14,591 bases of DNA. Origin: CAWCTB01 sp963798275. Its GTDB lineage: Bacteria; Acidobacteriota; Terriglobia; Terriglobales; Acidobacteriaceae. The notes beneath the pieces are model-generated. The model made no database searches. It saw only the letters and a list, made by a program, of their open reading frames with translations, and was not told where the DNA came from. Below are positions 13,963-14,591 of this stretch, in pieces. The stretch's first letter is position 1. Each line of letters opens with the position of its first letter. Position numbers and translations under genes: made by a program. The DNA lies in NCBI GenBank assembly GCA_963798275.1, contig CAWCTB010000019.1, forward strand, positions 1 to 14,591, written 5' to 3'.

Positions 13963-14591
13963 ATGCTCGCCGAAGCCCTCAGCGGAGCCGCGGTCGCCGG
14001 ACTGGCAACCTGGGCCGGGTTTCACTCCATGTGGCCGACTTCGCAGGTCTACGGCCGCACCTTCATCGGGCTCGAGCGCGGCTCGCCCTTCGTCGCCCTC
14101 ACCTACGACGATGGCCCCAACGATCCCTGGACGCCGCGTCTGCTCGAAGTGCTCGACCGGCATTCCGTCAAGGCGACATTCTTTGTTATCGGACGTTTCG
14201 TCGCCCAGCGCCCCGACATCGCTCGCGCCATCGTCACTGCCGGACATGCCATCGGGCTGCACACCTGGGATCATCCTAACCTCATCTTCGCCGGCAGCGC
14301 TGAAGTGAGGCGGCAGATCGAGCAGACACGCCGTGCCGTGTTCGACGCGACTGGCATGGAAACAAATCTCTTCCGTCCACCCTTCGGCGCGCGCCGTCCG
14401 GGAACCTTGCGCATTATTCGCGCCGCCGGACTCGAGCCCATCATGTGGAACGTGACCGCTTACGACTGGAAGTCGACCACGGCCGAGAAGGTGGTGGCGC
14501 ACATCGAGCGGCAGATGCGCGGAGGTGACGTGATCCTGATGCACGACGGCGGACACAAAGCGATGGGCGCCGACCGCAGCCACAGTGTCGC
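13963..14591 (+). CDS. Polysaccharide deacetylase (NodB/CE4 family), 3' end outside window
   Basis: Partial: at least 209 residues, open to the window edge. The NodB homology domain shows the metal and catalytic motifs: TYDDGPND (Asp49 catalytic base, Asp50 metal ligand), HTWDHPN (His100 and His104 metal ligands), RPPFGARRPG, a W-N-V-T-x-x-D-W segment and LMHDGG with the late histidine. The enzyme removes N- or O-acetyl groups from polysaccharides such as chitin oligomers, peptidoglycan or exopolysaccharide. The N-terminus (LSGAAVAGLATWAGFHSMWP) is weakly hydrophobic and may be a membrane anchor or uncleaved signal. The ATG at 13963 lacks a good ribosome site; an in-frame TGA at 13942 limits the start, with only a TTG at 13945 as an alternative. 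Confidence 0.88.
   Translation, partial: MLAEALSGAAVAGLATWAGFHSMWPTSQVYGRTFIGLERGSPFVALTYDDGPNDPWTPRLLEVLDRHSVKATFFVIGRFVAQRPDIARAIVTAGHAIGLHTWDHPNLIFAGSAEVRRQIEQTRRAVFDATGMETNLFRPPFGARRPGTLRIIRAAGLEPIMWNVTAYDWKSTTAEKVVAHIERQMRGGDVILMHDGGHKAMGADRSHSV

Overview
The window looks like a chromosomal stretch from an Acidobacteriota-type bacterium. This is an inference from gene content (a PEP-CTERM protein, an acidobacterial-style small membrane protein, a secreted cytochrome/cupredoxin operon, a polysaccharide deacetylase with a short hydrophobic N-terminus), from GC-rich coding sequence and from the intergenic heptamer repeats. No rRNA, tRNA, transposase or CRISPR array is visible.

Region 1 (1-2830) is eroded. 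A PEP-CTERM secreted protein, a ~298-residue single-pass membrane protein and an 83-residue minus-strand membrane protein can each be rebuilt, but only by crossing single-base frameshifts (five in total). A signal-peptide gene at 2811 loses its reading after about 34 residues.

Region 2 (2840-6335, minus strand) is the most interesting part: a compact operon for a membrane-anchored diheme cytochrome c, a monoheme cytochrome fused to an outer-membrane beta-barrel (Cyc2-like layout), and a periplasmic cupredoxin with a complete His-Cys-His-Met copper site. Together they could pass electrons across the outer membrane. The cupredoxin gene carries a frameshift inside its signal peptide. Divergently placed is a yggX-type Fe(II)-trafficking gene (6558-6830).

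Region 3 (6830-10887) holds a cytoplasmic GH13 alpha-amylase-like enzyme, a deoxynucleoside kinase and a class III PLP aminotransferase. Three intergenic spacers here carry facing arrays of 7-bp repeats. Each spacer has its own heptamer family, arranged as an inverted pair.

Region 4 (10916-13729, minus strand) is a second operon: a type III polyketide synthase, an FAD-dependent oxidoreductase whose start lies one base after the synthase stop, and a secreted YceI-family lipid-binding protein. It resembles an alkylresorcinol/alkylquinone-type pathway with an isoprenoid/lipid carrier attached. The window ends inside a polysaccharide deacetylase gene on the plus strand (13963 onward).
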